Below, one piece after another: positions 8,296 through 17,010 of a stretch of DNA of 34,708 nt (position 1 is the stretch's first letter; every line of letters starts with the position of its first letter). The stretch spans positions 1-34,708 of the forward strand of contig JAISQD010000027.1 in the NCBI GenBank assembly GCA_031274415.1, read 5' to 3'. A program made the translations under genes and the position numbers. The notes under the pieces were generated by a model. The model saw only the letters and a list, made by a program, of their open reading frames with translations. It ran no database searches and was not told the DNA's origin. This stretch comes from Tannerellaceae bacterium (GTDB taxonomy: Bacteria; Bacteroidota; Bacteroidia; Bacteroidales; Tannerellaceae).

Positions 8296-9624
8296 ATGGC
8301 GACAAGAGCATTTCAAAAGATATATACAAAGATCACCCAGATTACGAAGGCGACCTGCTCGCTCAAAGCGTCGGGAATCGGGTATGACGAGCTGGCTTCG
8401 GTGAACGGCAAGCTGGCTCAGGTGGTAAAAATTATCGGCGACGAGGTCACTTTGCAGGTATTTTCCGGTACGGAGGGTATCCCGACGGATGCAGAGGTGG
8501 TTTTTATGGGGAAAGCGCCGACGGTAAAGGTGGGGGAACAGCTGGCCGGGCGTTTCTTCAATGCCTACGGCGACCCGATCGACGGAGGCCCTGTCCCCGA
8601 AGGGAAAGAGGTGGAGATCGGCGGGCCGTCGGTCAATCCCGTCCGCCGCGAACAGCCCTCCGAGCTGATCGCTACCGGTATTGCCGGTATCGACCTGAAC
8701 AATACGCTGGTGACGGGGCAGAAGATCCCATTCTTCGCCGACCCCGACCAGCCCTACAACCAGGTCATGGCCATGGTCGCCCTGCGCGCCCAGTCGGACA
8801 AGATTATCCTTGGCGGCATGGGGATGACCAACGACGATTACCTCTTCTTCAAAAATACGTTCAGCAATGCCGGCGCCCTGGACCGTATCGTCAGCTTTAT
8901 CAATACGACGGAGAACCCTTCTGTCGAACGCCTGCTGATCCCCGATATGGCCTTAACGGCGGCGGAGTATTTTGCGGTGGAGAAGAACGAAAAGGTATTG
9001 GTTTTGCTGACCGACATGACCAACTATGCCGATGCGCTGGCTATCGTCTCCAACCGTATGGATCAGATACCATCCAAGGATTCCATGCCGGGGTCTATCT
9101 ATTCCGACCTGGCTAAGATATACGAAAAGGCCGTGCAGTTCCCCGACGGCGGTTCGATCACGATTATTGCGGTAACGACGCTCTCGGGAGGCGACATCAC
9201 ACATGCCGTCCCCGACAATACGGGATATATCACCGAGGGTCAGCTGTACCTGCGCCGCGACAGCGACGTGGGGAAAGTCATCGTCGATCCCTTCCGCAGC
9301 CTGTCCCGCCTGAAACAGTTGGTGACGGGAAAGAAGACGCGCGAAGACCATCCGCAGGTGATGAACGCCGCCGTACGCCTCTATGCCGATGCGGCGAACG
9401 CAAAAACCAAATTGGAAAACGGTTTCGACCTGACCGATTACGACAACCGTACCCTGTCGTTTGCCCGCGAATATTCGGAGAAACTGCTGGCTATCGACGT
9501 GAACCTGGATACGACCGAAATGCTGGATGCCGCCTGGGAACTGCTCAGCCGGTACTTTACCCGGGCGGAGGTCAATATCAAACAGGAATTGGTAGACAAA
9601 TACTGGACGAAACGGGAAGCGTAA
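8296..9624 (+). CDS. atpB: V-type ATP synthase subunit B (non-catalytic)
   Basis: Subunit B alternates with A in the head and provides the regulatory nucleotide site and the arginine finger. The 442-residue length is normal. As expected for B and unlike A, there is no P-loop: the position reads TGQKIPFFADPDQPYNQV (about 141-158). The family run LTDMTNYADALAIVSNRMDQIPSKDSMPGS (about 238-267) is clear and is given here by position and family rather than in full detail. The gene follows atpA by 3 bases, and the next gene begins 1 base after its stop, indicating coupled translation and stoichiometric expression. Confidence 0.97.
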   Translation: MATRAFQKIYTKITQITKATCSLKASGIGYDELASVNGKLAQVVKIIGDEVTLQVFSGTEGIPTDAEVVFMGKAPTVKVGEQLAGRFFNAYGDPIDGGPVPEGKEVEIGGPSVNPVRREQPSELIATGIAGIDLNNTLVTGQKIPFFADPDQPYNQVMAMVALRAQSDKIILGGMGMTNDDYLFFKNTFSNAGALDRIVSFINTTENPSVERLLIPDMALTAAEYFAVEKNEKVLVLLTDMTNYADALAIVSNRMDQIPSKDSMPGSIYSDLAKIYEKAVQFPDGGSITIIAVTTLSGGDITHAVPDNTGYITEGQLYLRRDSDVGKVIVDPFRSLSRLKQLVTGKKTREDHPQVMNAAVRLYADAANAKTKLENGFDLTDYDNRTLSFAREYSEKLLAIDVNLDTTEMLDAAWELLSRYFTRAEVNIKQELVDKYWTKREA

Positions 9625-9625
9625 T

Positions 9626-10240
9626 ATGGCCATCAAGTTTCAATATAACAAAACATCCCTTCAGCAATTGGAGAAGCAACTGAAGATGCGCGAGCGTTCC
9701 CTGCCTACGATTAAGAGCAAGGAAAGCGCATTGCGGCTGGAGGTGAAGCGCACCAAAGATGAGGTGAACAGGTTGGAACTTCAGCTCGAGAACGGGATGC
9801 GGCGCTATGAGAATATGGTAGCGCTGTGGAATGAATTTAACCCCGGCCTGGTCAGGGTAAAGGATGTCTCCCTTTCTACAAGGAAAATCGCAGGCGTGGT
9901 GATTCCCGTCCTGGAGGAAATCTTCTTTGAGACGGAGCGTTACAGCCTGTTTAATAGCCCTGCATGGACGACGGACGGCGTCGAGCTGCTGAAAGGGCTG
10001 GCGTGCGACGGGATAGAGGTGGAGTTTTCGGAGATGAAGCTGGAGCTGCTGGAGCATGCGCGGAAAAAGACGACGCAGAAAGTGAACCTTTTCGAGAAGG
10101 TGCAGATTCCGGGGTATAAGGATGCGATCCGTAAAGTGAAACGCTTTATGGAGGATGAAGAGAGCCTCTCCAAATCGTCGCAGAAGATCATGAGGGCTAA
10201 TCAGGAGAAACGGAAAATAAAAGAGGAGGCGGAATCATGA
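9626..10240 (+). CDS. atpD: V-type ATP synthase subunit D (central shaft)
   Basis: Subunit D is the long coiled-coil shaft that turns inside the A3B3 head. The 204-residue protein starts AIKFQYNKTSLQQLEKQLK and has extended N-terminal and C-terminal helices (about 10-70 and 130-200) around a short middle region, as in other D subunits. Its stop codon overlaps the ATG of the subunit I gene by 4 bases (ATGA at 10237-10240). Subunit F, which normally binds D, has no recognisable gene in this operon. Confidence 0.93.
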   Translation: MAIKFQYNKTSLQQLEKQLKMRERSLPTIKSKESALRLEVKRTKDEVNRLELQLENGMRRYENMVALWNEFNPGLVRVKDVSLSTRKIAGVVIPVLEEIFFETERYSLFNSPAWTTDGVELLKGLACDGIEVEFSEMKLELLEHARKKTTQKVNLFEKVQIPGYKDAIRKVKRFMEDEESLSKSSQKIMRANQEKRKIKEEAES

Positions 10241-12063
10241 TCGTAAAGATGCAGAAGTATGCCTTTATGGTGTACCACAAGGAGTACGACGCGTTCCTTT
10301 CAACGCTGCGCGAACTGGGGGTGGTGCATGTCAAGGAGACGAAGCCGGCGGCGACCGATGCCGGGTTGCAGGAGATCGCCGCCGACCGCAAGCGTATCCG
10401 CTCGGCGATGCATAGCCTGAATAGGATAAACGAGGGGAGCGGGCAATCCCCCCAGCCGCTCCCTCCGGAGCGCAGGATCGACCGCGAAGAGGGTATGCGG
10501 CTGGTCAAGTCCGTCGAGGAGCTGCAGGAAAAGCAGCTTCAGTTGCAGGCCGAACACCAGTCGCTGTCAAAAGAGATCGCCTATATGGAGATATGGGGCG
10601 ACTTTAGCTACGAACGCCTCAACCGCCTGAAACAAGCCGGCTATACGGTGACTTTCTTTGCGTGTAGCTCATCGAAGTACGACCCCCGCTGGGAGGAGGA
10701 GTATCATGCGATACCGATCAATCATTTCCAGTCGGCCACCTACTTTATCACCATCACCAAAGAGGGAACGGTGATCGACATCGACGCCGACCGTCCCCGG
10801 ATGCCCGACAGGGGATTAAGCCGGTTGCTTACGCAGCGTGACTGCTTGCTGGAGAATATAGCTCAGCTGGACAGGCAGCTGCAACAGCTCGCCGCCGCGG
10901 ATTACAATACCCTGGCGGAGGTGGACAGGCAGCTGCAAAATGACTTTAACCTGGCGAACGTCATTGTGCAGACCGACCGCCAGGCGGACGACAAACTGAT
11001 GTTCCTCGAGGGATGGACGACGGAAGAGCATACCGCCGCGCTGGAAGAGGCGTTGGACAGGCAGGGCTACTTCTTTTGCCGTCAGGCGATAGAAGAGGGC
11101 GACCAGGTACCGGTAAAACTAAAAAACGGACGCTTCTCCCGCCTCTACGAACCCCTCACCCGCATGTACTCGCTTCCCCATTATACGGAATTAGACCCGA
11201 CGCCGCTGCTCGCCCCGTTTTTCATGCTGTTCTTCGGGCTTTGCTTCGGCGACGGCGGATACGGGCTGCTTATGCTGCTGGCCTGTACGTTGCTGAAAAG
11301 GAAAGTGAACGCCGATTACCGGCCTTACCTCTCCCTCTTCCAGTGGCTGGGGGGGATGACGCTTACGGTGGGGGCGCTGACCGGTTCGTTCTTCGGGATA
11401 TCCCTCATAGATGTTGAGGCGTTTAAGTCGGTCAAGGATTATTTCCTCGACAGCAACAACCTGATGACGCTTGCTATCGTTATCGGCCTTATCCATATTA
11501 TCTTCGGAAAGGCTGTGGCCGCCTACAAAACAAAGAGGCAGAAAGGGCTGAAGCATAGCCTTGCCCCTTTCGGCTGGGTATTTACCATCACGGCGCTGAT
11601 CGTTGTATACGGCCTGCCGGTAATGGATGTCCACCTGCCTCAACCCGTTGTGTATACCTGCTACGGAGTGGCTGTAGCCGGACTGCTGCCGGCGCTGTTT
11701 TATAATGCGCCGGGGAAGAGTATTTTCCTTAATTTCGGTTCCGGTTTGTGGTATACATATAATATGGCGTCGGGGTTGCTGGGTGATACGCTGTCGTATA
11801 TCCGCCTGTTTGCCATCGGATTGACGGGGTCTATTCTCGGGGGGGTGTTTAATTCGCTGGCGATGGAAATGACCAGCGGGCTGAGTATCGTTCCCCGCCT
11901 GGTGGCCATGCTGCTGATCCTGCTGGTCGGGCACAGCATCAACTTCGCCCTGTGTACGATCAGTTCGCTGGTACATCCGTTGCGCCTGATTTTTGTGGAG
12001 TATTTTAAAAATTCGGAATATGAAGGGGGAGGGAAAGAGTACCTGCCTTTCAGGAAAATATAA
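10237..12063 (+). CDS. atpI: V-type ATP synthase subunit I (membrane stator, a-subunit homologue)
   Basis: This subunit supplies the ion half-channels next to the rotor ring. At 608 residues it has a soluble, partly coiled-coil N-terminal half (about 1-320) and a membrane half that begins around TPLLAPFFMLFFGLCFGDGG (about 323-342), with about seven hydrophobic segments. The essential channel arginine is most likely R523 in DTLSYIRLFAIGL, in the position expected for the family. Translation is probably coupled to subunit D through the ATGA overlap. Some automated annotations call this NtpI. Confidence 0.96.
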   Translation: MIVKMQKYAFMVYHKEYDAFLSTLRELGVVHVKETKPAATDAGLQEIAADRKRIRSAMHSLNRINEGSGQSPQPLPPERRIDREEGMRLVKSVEELQEKQLQLQAEHQSLSKEIAYMEIWGDFSYERLNRLKQAGYTVTFFACSSSKYDPRWEEEYHAIPINHFQSATYFITITKEGTVIDIDADRPRMPDRGLSRLLTQRDCLLENIAQLDRQLQQLAAADYNTLAEVDRQLQNDFNLANVIVQTDRQADDKLMFLEGWTTEEHTAALEEALDRQGYFFCRQAIEEGDQVPVKLKNGRFSRLYEPLTRMYSLPHYTELDPTPLLAPFFMLFFGLCFGDGGYGLLMLLACTLLKRKVNADYRPYLSLFQWLGGMTLTVGALTGSFFGISLIDVEAFKSVKDYFLDSNNLMTLAIVIGLIHIIFGKAVAAYKTKRQKGLKHSLAPFGWVFTITALIVVYGLPVMDVHLPQPVVYTCYGVAVAGLLPALFYNAPGKSIFLNFGSGLWYTYNMASGLLGDTLSYIRLFAIGLTGSILGGVFNSLAMEMTSGLSIVPRLVAMLLILLVGHSINFALCTISSLVHPLRLIFVEYFKNSEYEGGGKEYLPFRKI

Positions 12064-12078
12064 AGAAGAGAAAAATAG

Positions 12079-12558
<480 letters not shown>

Positions 12559-12561
12559 ATT

Positions 12562-12636
12562 CATTACGAATGACGAATGACAAATGACGAATGATCAATT
12601 ATTGATTACGTCATTCGTCATTCGTCATTCGTCATT
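12562..12636. repeat. Heptamer repeats forming a long inverted repeat after the V-ATPase operon
   Basis: Units of AATGACG on the left and CGTCATT on the right form an inverted repeat: 12569-12594 pairs with 12611-12636 at 25 of 26 positions. The 16-base loop begins with its own ATCAAT/ATTGAT pair. It could fold as a strong hairpin in the atpK 3' UTR and protect or end the transcript, although no T-run follows directly. It belongs to the same 7-bp style of repeat as 272-341. Confidence 0.85.
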
Positions 12637-12670
12637 GGTTAAAAAACCTTTGGTTTGGAGAGAAAACGGA

Positions 12671-12698
12671 GGCATGTGAGTTGTCGCATGTCTTTTTT
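12671..12698 (+). terminator. Rho-independent terminator after the V-ATPase operon
   Basis: GGCATGTGA (12671-12679) pairs with TCGCATGTC (12684-12692) over nine positions, two of them G-U in RNA, with loop GTTG. Six T residues (12693-12698) follow. It lies 113 bases after the atpK stop and just before the next promoter box. Confidence 0.7.
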
Positions 12699-12701
12699 GT
12701 A

Positions 12702-12709
12702 TATCTTTG
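12702..12709 (+). promoter_or_regulatory. Bacteroidota -7 box (TATCTTTG) for the secreted-protein pair
   Basis: TATCTTTG fits TAnnTTTG. GTTG at 12680-12683 lies 18 bases upstream and is close to a -33 TTTG element. The first ATG is at 12742, giving a short leader. The box begins only 3 bases after the terminator T-run. Confidence 0.6.
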
Positions 12710-12741
12710 AGTAGGTTATTTTACGTTTTTTATTTTATACT

Positions 12742-13317
12742 ATGGTTATGGACTCAAAGATAATATTGATTATTAATTGTGTATGCGTATCCCTCCTGCA
12801 TGCACTGAATCTACAAGCACAAATCACTATAGGTCTTGAAAGAGCGCCTCACGCAGGAGCGGTACTGGAATTGGTATCCAACAATACGCGGGGGCTGCTG
12901 ATGCCTGCGGTGTCTCTTACCTCGTCGACCGACTGGGCGTTGGGCGGCAGTCCGGTCGAAGGAATGATGGTCTATAACAAAAGCAGTTCCCTCGCGGGCG
13001 GACTGAAAGGGAAAGGCCTTTATGTCTGGATAGACGGCGGATGGCATACCCCGTCTTATGCCGCGCCGCCCAATGTCGGGGCGATTTCGGTCGCCGGTAC
13101 GCTCTCCAGGAACAGGGTCTTTCAAGCTTCGGTAGCCGCAGCAGAGGGCGTTTCGTATATCTGGGAAACATCGGGGACAGCCAGTGCGGTCGGTTCCTCC
13201 ACGACTCACGTGATCAGCCTGGCCGCCATAAGGGCCGGCTCCCTTACCATCAAGGTAACAGCGGTCAATGCCTATGGAACTGAAGTGAAGCAGACGACCG
13301 TCACCATAACAAATTAA
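12742..13317 (+). CDS. Secreted protein with Bacteroidota surface-protein N-terminal module and Ig-like domain
   Basis: This 191-residue protein has a signal peptide (about 1-26, ending LNLQA before QITIG). The next module carries the pattern GAVLELVSNNTRGLLMPAV, then a short pairing to GMMVYN (about 69-74) and GLYVWIDGGWH (about 89-99). This pattern is recurrent at the start of Bacteroidota cell-surface proteins, where it usually reads GLLxPRV...GMxVYN...GLYxWDGxxW. The rest (about 107-191) is Ser/Thr/Val-rich beta sequence resembling an Ig/PKD-like fold. There is no lipobox, and no T9SS domain is recognised. The next gene is a longer paralogue starting 10 bases later, so the two form an operon. 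Its function is unknown; a surface or adhesin-like role is only inferred. Confidence 0.75.
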   Translation: MVMDSKIILIINCVCVSLLHALNLQAQITIGLERAPHAGAVLELVSNNTRGLLMPAVSLTSSTDWALGGSPVEGMMVYNKSSSLAGGLKGKGLYVWIDGGWHTPSYAAPPNVGAISVAGTLSRNRVFQASVAAAEGVSYIWETSGTASAVGSSTTHVISLAAIRAGSLTIKVTAVNAYGTEVKQTTVTITN

Positions 13318-13327
13318 TCTTCCGCAT

Positions 13328-14842
13328 ATGATCAAGCAACTACTATGTATACTGACACTTATGGCATCGGGAGCAGTAAGCATCCGTGCGCAAGTGATTC
13401 TCGGCGCTACGGGAAACGACACCTTTCACGACGGCGCGATCATGGAACTGAAATCCGACGGCAAAAGCGGCGGCCTGTTGATGCCCAAGGTCGCGCTCGT
13501 CTCGGCTACGGATTGGGCGCCGGTGGACGGTACGCCAATCAACGGCATGACAATATACAACATCAATAGCGCCCCCCAGAACGGATTGACAGGGAAAGGC
13601 CTGTATATATGGACAGACGGGCGGTGGCATCCCCATACCGTTTTATACGCGCCCTGTTCGTCGGCCCCTCCTGCCCCTATCCTGAAAACAAACGGTTTGG
13701 CCGGCGACCAGGTCAAGATGTTTGAGCCGTTTGTGGTGTATGTAGACAATCCCGCGCCCGGGGCGACGTATGAATGGACGTTACCGGCGGGGCTGATCGG
13801 CCATTCCGGTTCGAATGTCATCTCGATTGCAGGCAGTAATGCCGGCACGTATACTGTCCGGGTACGGGCAAAGAACGAATGCGGCGTCAGCAGGGAAAGC
13901 TCCTGTCCCGTCACTGTCTTTGCCCTCCCATCCCTGCGGGACGAATCGGGGAATGTCTTTATACAGGGCGTTAGCTGCTTTGATATCGCCCAGATTTACC
14001 GCGGCACGGCCTGCGGCATGTTGTCGTCCCGCAAACCTGCCTTCCCCGATGCAAACAGCCGGAGGCGACTGTATACCCTGTCTGTGCAGAATCGTTCAGG
14101 CCTCTCTAACCTGAGGGTTGGCTGGATGGATGATGCCGACAACATCATTCAATCGGTTTCGGTTTCGGGCAATACCGCCGGCTCGTTGACCGCCGGCGCC
14201 TATACGCTTACGGTAGTTTTTGCCGACGACATCAACAGCATCGTCAGGAACAAAACGAACTATACATCGACCGCCAAGCTGTATGCGATTTTTCGCGCCG
14301 GTTCGGTGGATAAGTACATCACGCTGCCCATCACCGTGCAGGATTGCTCCTGTTGCCCGATGAATGTGGCCAAAATTGTGGTGGACGCGGCATATGGGGG
14401 CGCCGATGTCATGACGGTCGGCAGTACGGTTGGCGCTACCTTGGGTCATTTCCGGCAGATACCCCGTGCGGCGCTCTGCGTCTGGAATGTCAATCAAGGG
14501 AATGCCGTCAGCGCGTCTACCGGTAACAGCTGGATGGAAGCAACGATGAAATGTACCCGGGCATTGGCGGCCAGCGGTTACGGCGAAGGCTGGCGTTTGC
14601 CGAATATTGCGGAGATGTATTACAAGCTGCACCCCCTCTTTCTCGGCGATGGCGGCAAAAACAGCAGCATATATAAAAACACCTCGCGCTACCTCTCCAA
14701 TACCGCCAACCAGAACAACAGGGAGTATACATTTTATACCACCATGTCGGACGCCAATACAGTCAAAATCAACAGTTCGCCGGTATACAGGAATACGATG
14801 ACTCCCGCCAACTACAGGTGCGTAAAGACCGTCAGCTACTGA
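13328..14842 (+). CDS. Secreted multi-domain protein, paralogue of the preceding gene, with a C-terminal FISUMP/Lcl-like domain
   Basis: This 504-residue protein has a signal peptide (about 1-22, ending SIRA before QVILG). The same N-terminal module as the preceding gene follows: GAIMELKSDGKSGGLLMPKV, GMTIYN and GLYIWTDGRWH. Next come an Ig/PKD-like segment (about 115-205, including TYEWTLPAGLIGH), a beta-rich middle region, and a Cys pair region CSCCP near 339-343. The last 120 residues carry GYGEGWRLPNIAEMYYKL and a terminal NYRCVKT. These are typical of the Fibrobacter-major-paralogous/Lcl (DUF1566-like) C-terminal modules of secreted Bacteroidota proteins. It converges with the HU-family gene, 14 bases between stops. 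Binding partner and function are not evident from sequence. Confidence 0.75.
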   Translation: MIKQLLCILTLMASGAVSIRAQVILGATGNDTFHDGAIMELKSDGKSGGLLMPKVALVSATDWAPVDGTPINGMTIYNINSAPQNGLTGKGLYIWTDGRWHPHTVLYAPCSSAPPAPILKTNGLAGDQVKMFEPFVVYVDNPAPGATYEWTLPAGLIGHSGSNVISIAGSNAGTYTVRVRAKNECGVSRESSCPVTVFALPSLRDESGNVFIQGVSCFDIAQIYRGTACGMLSSRKPAFPDANSRRRLYTLSVQNRSGLSNLRVGWMDDADNIIQSVSVSGNTAGSLTAGAYTLTVVFADDINSIVRNKTNYTSTAKLYAIFRAGSVDKYITLPITVQDCSCCPMNVAKIVVDAAYGGADVMTVGSTVGATLGHFRQIPRAALCVWNVNQGNAVSASTGNSWMEATMKCTRALAASGYGEGWRLPNIAEMYYKLHPLFLGDGGKNSSIYKNTSRYLSNTANQNNREYTFYTTMSDANTVKINSSPVYRNTMTPANYRCVKTVSY

Positions 14843-14856
14843 CCCGCCCGGAGGGG

Positions 14857-15468
14857 TTAAAGATCTTCCTCTGCTGCGGCGTACTGGGCATTGCTGCGGG
14901 TGCCGAGACGGGTGATCTTACCCTCTTTCTGCAACGCCTTGAGGTCTTTGAGCGCCATGTATTTGGTGCAGCCGTTCAGCCAGCAGCAGCCGGCGCTTGA
15001 GATGGTGAAATGGGTCTCGAGATAGGCGAGGATGTTGCTTTTCCGCTTTTCTTCGGGATAACCTTTCAGGCGGCTGCCTTCGTCGGCGCGCTCGAACTTC
15101 ATGTCTTGCAACTTCTTTCTCAACCCTTTGGAACAACGGAATACCACCTTGCCGAACTGTACTTTGGAGGGCGTAACGGCCTTCTCCGTCGTCGCCGGAA
15201 CGCTTTTCAGTGAAACGTTGAACGTACCCAGCCCTTCCAACTCAACGATCTCGCCATTTTCCAGATGCAAGATCAACAGATGTTGGAAACTGGCCAGCAA
15301 CCCTTTTATATCGGCCGCCGAAAAAGAGGAAAACTCCGAAATTTCTTTCGATATACGGTCTATCCGTACGACATTCTGATTGACCAAACGCGCATGAATC
15401 CGGTCGTTTTTCTTCTCTCCCGCCTTCTCCGGGCTTGGATTCCTGAATAAATTGTAATGTGCAGTCAT
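14857..15468 (-). CDS. HU-family DNA-binding protein with C-terminal extension
   Basis: At 203 residues this is about twice the size of classical HU. Residues about 1-125 look like a Bacteroidota HU/IHF-type fold: helical start (MTAHYNLFRNPSPEKAGEKK), the segment DIKGLLASFQHLLILHLENG, and the core ELEGLGTFNVSLKS followed by a basic arm. Residues about 135-203 (KSNILAYLETHFTISSAGCC, then KALQKEGKITRLGTRS) look like a small winged-helix-like extension that could add sequence specificity. It is probably a nucleoid or regulatory protein rather than a housekeeping HU. The ATG at 15468 lies about 157 bases from the transcription start predicted from the TATCTTTG box at 15632-15639. Its leader contains the striking 11-bp repeat array, raising the possibility of self-regulation. 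Confidence 0.85.
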   Translation of the reverse strand: MTAHYNLFRNPSPEKAGEKKNDRIHARLVNQNVVRIDRISKEISEFSSFSAADIKGLLASFQHLLILHLENGEIVELEGLGTFNVSLKSVPATTEKAVTPSKVQFGKVVFRCSKGLRKKLQDMKFERADEGSRLKGYPEEKRKSNILAYLETHFTISSAGCCWLNGCTKYMALKDLKALQKEGKITRLGTRSNAQYAAAEEDL

Positions 15469-15541
15469 AACTTTTTATCGTATTATAGAGATATGTTTAA
15501 AGACATCTAATATTTTTCTTGCCGACATCTCTGTCCGTTTA

Positions 15542-15629
15542 TTATTCGACAGTTGTCGAACAGCTGTTTGACAAGGGTCGAACAGCTGTCCGACAGCTGT
15601 CAAACAGCTGTTCGACAACTGTCGAATAA
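15542..15629. repeat. Perfect 32-bp inverted repeat spanning the 11-bp array
   Basis: 15542-15573 is the exact reverse complement of 15598-15629, with a 24-base loop (15574-15597) that itself contains two ACAGCTGT palindromes. In the minus-strand transcript of the HU gene this would fold into a very stable hairpin right at the 5' end. Confidence 0.95.
15546..15622. repeat. Seven tandem 11-bp repeats in the HU-gene leader
   Basis: The units start at 15546, 15557, 15568, 15579, 15590, 15601 and 15612, each close to CGACAGCTGT with a one-base prefix. Four contain the 8-bp palindrome ACAGCTGT (15560-15567, 15582-15589, 15593-15600, 15604-15611), and two outer units have ACAGTTGT and ACAACTGT. 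The period is close to one turn of DNA, so repeated palindromes face nearly the same side of the helix. Confidence 0.93.
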
Positions 15630-15631
15630 GA

Positions 15632-15639
15632 CAAAGATA
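15632..15639 (-). promoter_or_regulatory. Bacteroidota -7 box (TATCTTTG) for the HU-family gene
   Basis: CAAAGATA on the plus strand reads TATCTTTG on the minus strand. A start site about 7 bases downstream (near 15625) would put the whole inverted repeat in the 5' leader. From here to 15840 no gene is seen other than the promoter of the AT-rich island. Confidence 0.55.
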
Positions 15640-15775
15640 AGGACTTTTTTTGGACTTTCTCCCATACTCTCCCAAAAAACACAGCGACAGCGTATTAAAG
15701 TCTTCACTACGCCTTGTTTTATCCCATTCAAACAAAAAACTTTCCTGTTTCTATATAGAAATTCCGTAAAAAATA

Positions 15776-15783
15776 TACCTTTG
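15776..15783 (+). promoter_or_regulatory. Bacteroidota -7 box (TACCTTTG) for the NurA-HerA island
   Basis: TACCTTTG fits TAnnTTTG and lies 57 bases before the GTG start of the first island gene. The longer sequence TATACCTTTGT (15774-15784) is repeated exactly at 24527-24537 on the far side of the island. No clear -33 element is present. Confidence 0.5.
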
Positions 15784-15840
15784 TAAAGTGATTTTTATAA
15801 TTCATTCCACAGAATGTTTTAAAGATGAATAAATACTTGT

Positions 15841-17007
15841 GTGGCAATAGATAAAATATTATCATTCATCGAAAAAGAGACGAACGGTAAATGCTATACC
15901 TCGTTTAAGTTCTGTCACGACGGAGTGGCAGTACCTTCTATTGCATACGAAGATAAAGTAGGCGACAAGATAAATTTGAAGGAATATGGCGAAACCGACC
16001 ACTCCACAAATGTAAGAGATTTATCAAAACGAGCCAAACAAATAGAAAAAGACATTCCTTTGTTTGCTTTTTTTCTTGACGGCTCTCGCAGAACATATAA
16101 GATTGATGATATTGAATACCAAAAAAAAGTATTTCCCATCATCGCCGGACAAATTGGCGTTGCTTGCTGCCAGCGCATCAGCCCATCTAAATTTTGCAAA
16201 ATAGCCCTTGAACACAACTTGGCATTGTCTTTGCCGGATTATGCTCATGCAGATGGGTATAAACCTGAATTGTTTTTTAATTCACTTGCAGACCAAATCA
16301 ATCAAACTTCTGCTTTGACAAAATACCATTTGAAAATCTCAAAGATATTACCATACGATTCCAAACGATTACAAGAGGGCGAAACGTTTGAGAATAAAGG
16401 TATAGCAAAGATTCAGGACGAGATGGTTGAGTGTGAGAAAAAAATCGTTGCACAACTCACAGCAAAAAATTTGTTGAGTTTCAGCTCCTATTTGATAAAA
16501 GACGGCTCATTGCAATACAAGCCGATGAAGACCGGTGATTTTAAAGAAATTTCAAAAATCAGAAACAACTATCGCTGGGTTATAGGCATTTCAAAACAAT
16601 TTAACCCCGAATTATTAAAGGATAAAAACGACAAGAGCAACGCTCACGCCATTGCCAATTTGAAATTGTATCATCGTACCCCCGCAGTAATGTATGAACC
16701 CGGAGAACAGTTTGGCAATGTGAAGTTTGCTGTATGGTATGTTCGGATTCGTGACGCCAAATATACGGAAACACCGTTTTCCGGCATATTGAAAGTGGAA
16801 AAAATGTTGATGACCGGCTCTGAAAGCGAACACGGCTTGGAAACCGATGAAATAGATACGATTACCGCCAATATTATCAATGAGCGTAATCCGGTGTGTT
16901 ATGGCAATGACAATCGTTGGGCAAATCATTTGTATCCGGTTTATCTTACGGAAAAATACATTAAGAGTCAGTATATAAGTGATTTGCATTTTCTAAATTT
17001 ATTTTAA
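15841..17007 (+). CDS. NurA-like nuclease, first gene of the AT-rich island
   Basis: NurA proteins are 5'-3' nucleases that work with the HerA translocase in DNA end processing. This 388-residue protein shows the family layout: the first metal-binding motif FFLDGSRRTY with D80, acidic residues E194 and E198 in KIQDEMVECEKK, the second motif LIKDGSL with D221, the following strand YRWVIGISKQF (about 244-254), a late GILKVEKM segment (about 315-322) and a terminal NHLYPVYLTEKYIKSQY with H363. The adjacent HerA-like gene, 3 bases downstream, strongly supports the call. The start must be GTG at 15841: an in-frame stop lies at 15826-15828 and there is no ATG before mid-protein. Composition is AT-rich and unlike the flanking genes, pointing to horizontal transfer. 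Confidence 0.75.
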   Translation: MAIDKILSFIEKETNGKCYTSFKFCHDGVAVPSIAYEDKVGDKINLKEYGETDHSTNVRDLSKRAKQIEKDIPLFAFFLDGSRRTYKIDDIEYQKKVFPIIAGQIGVACCQRISPSKFCKIALEHNLALSLPDYAHADGYKPELFFNSLADQINQTSALTKYHLKISKILPYDSKRLQEGETFENKGIAKIQDEMVECEKKIVAQLTAKNLLSFSSYLIKDGSLQYKPMKTGDFKEISKIRNNYRWVIGISKQFNPELLKDKNDKSNAHAIANLKLYHRTPAVMYEPGEQFGNVKFAVWYVRIRDAKYTETPFSGILKVEKMLMTGSESEHGLETDEIDTITANIINERNPVCYGNDNRWANHLYPVYLTEKYIKSQYISDLHFLNLF

Positions 17008-17010
17008 GAT

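Noticed and set aside
6316..8316. 666-residue open frame on the minus strand
   Set aside because: It is wholly antisense to the well-identified atpA gene, and its translation has no recognisable motif; a shadow of GC-rich codons.
15475..15735. 86-residue minus-strand open frame over the 11-bp repeats
   Set aside because: Its start lies upstream of the TATCTTTG box of the HU gene, and its sequence is mostly the translated repeat, so it is unlikely to be expressed.
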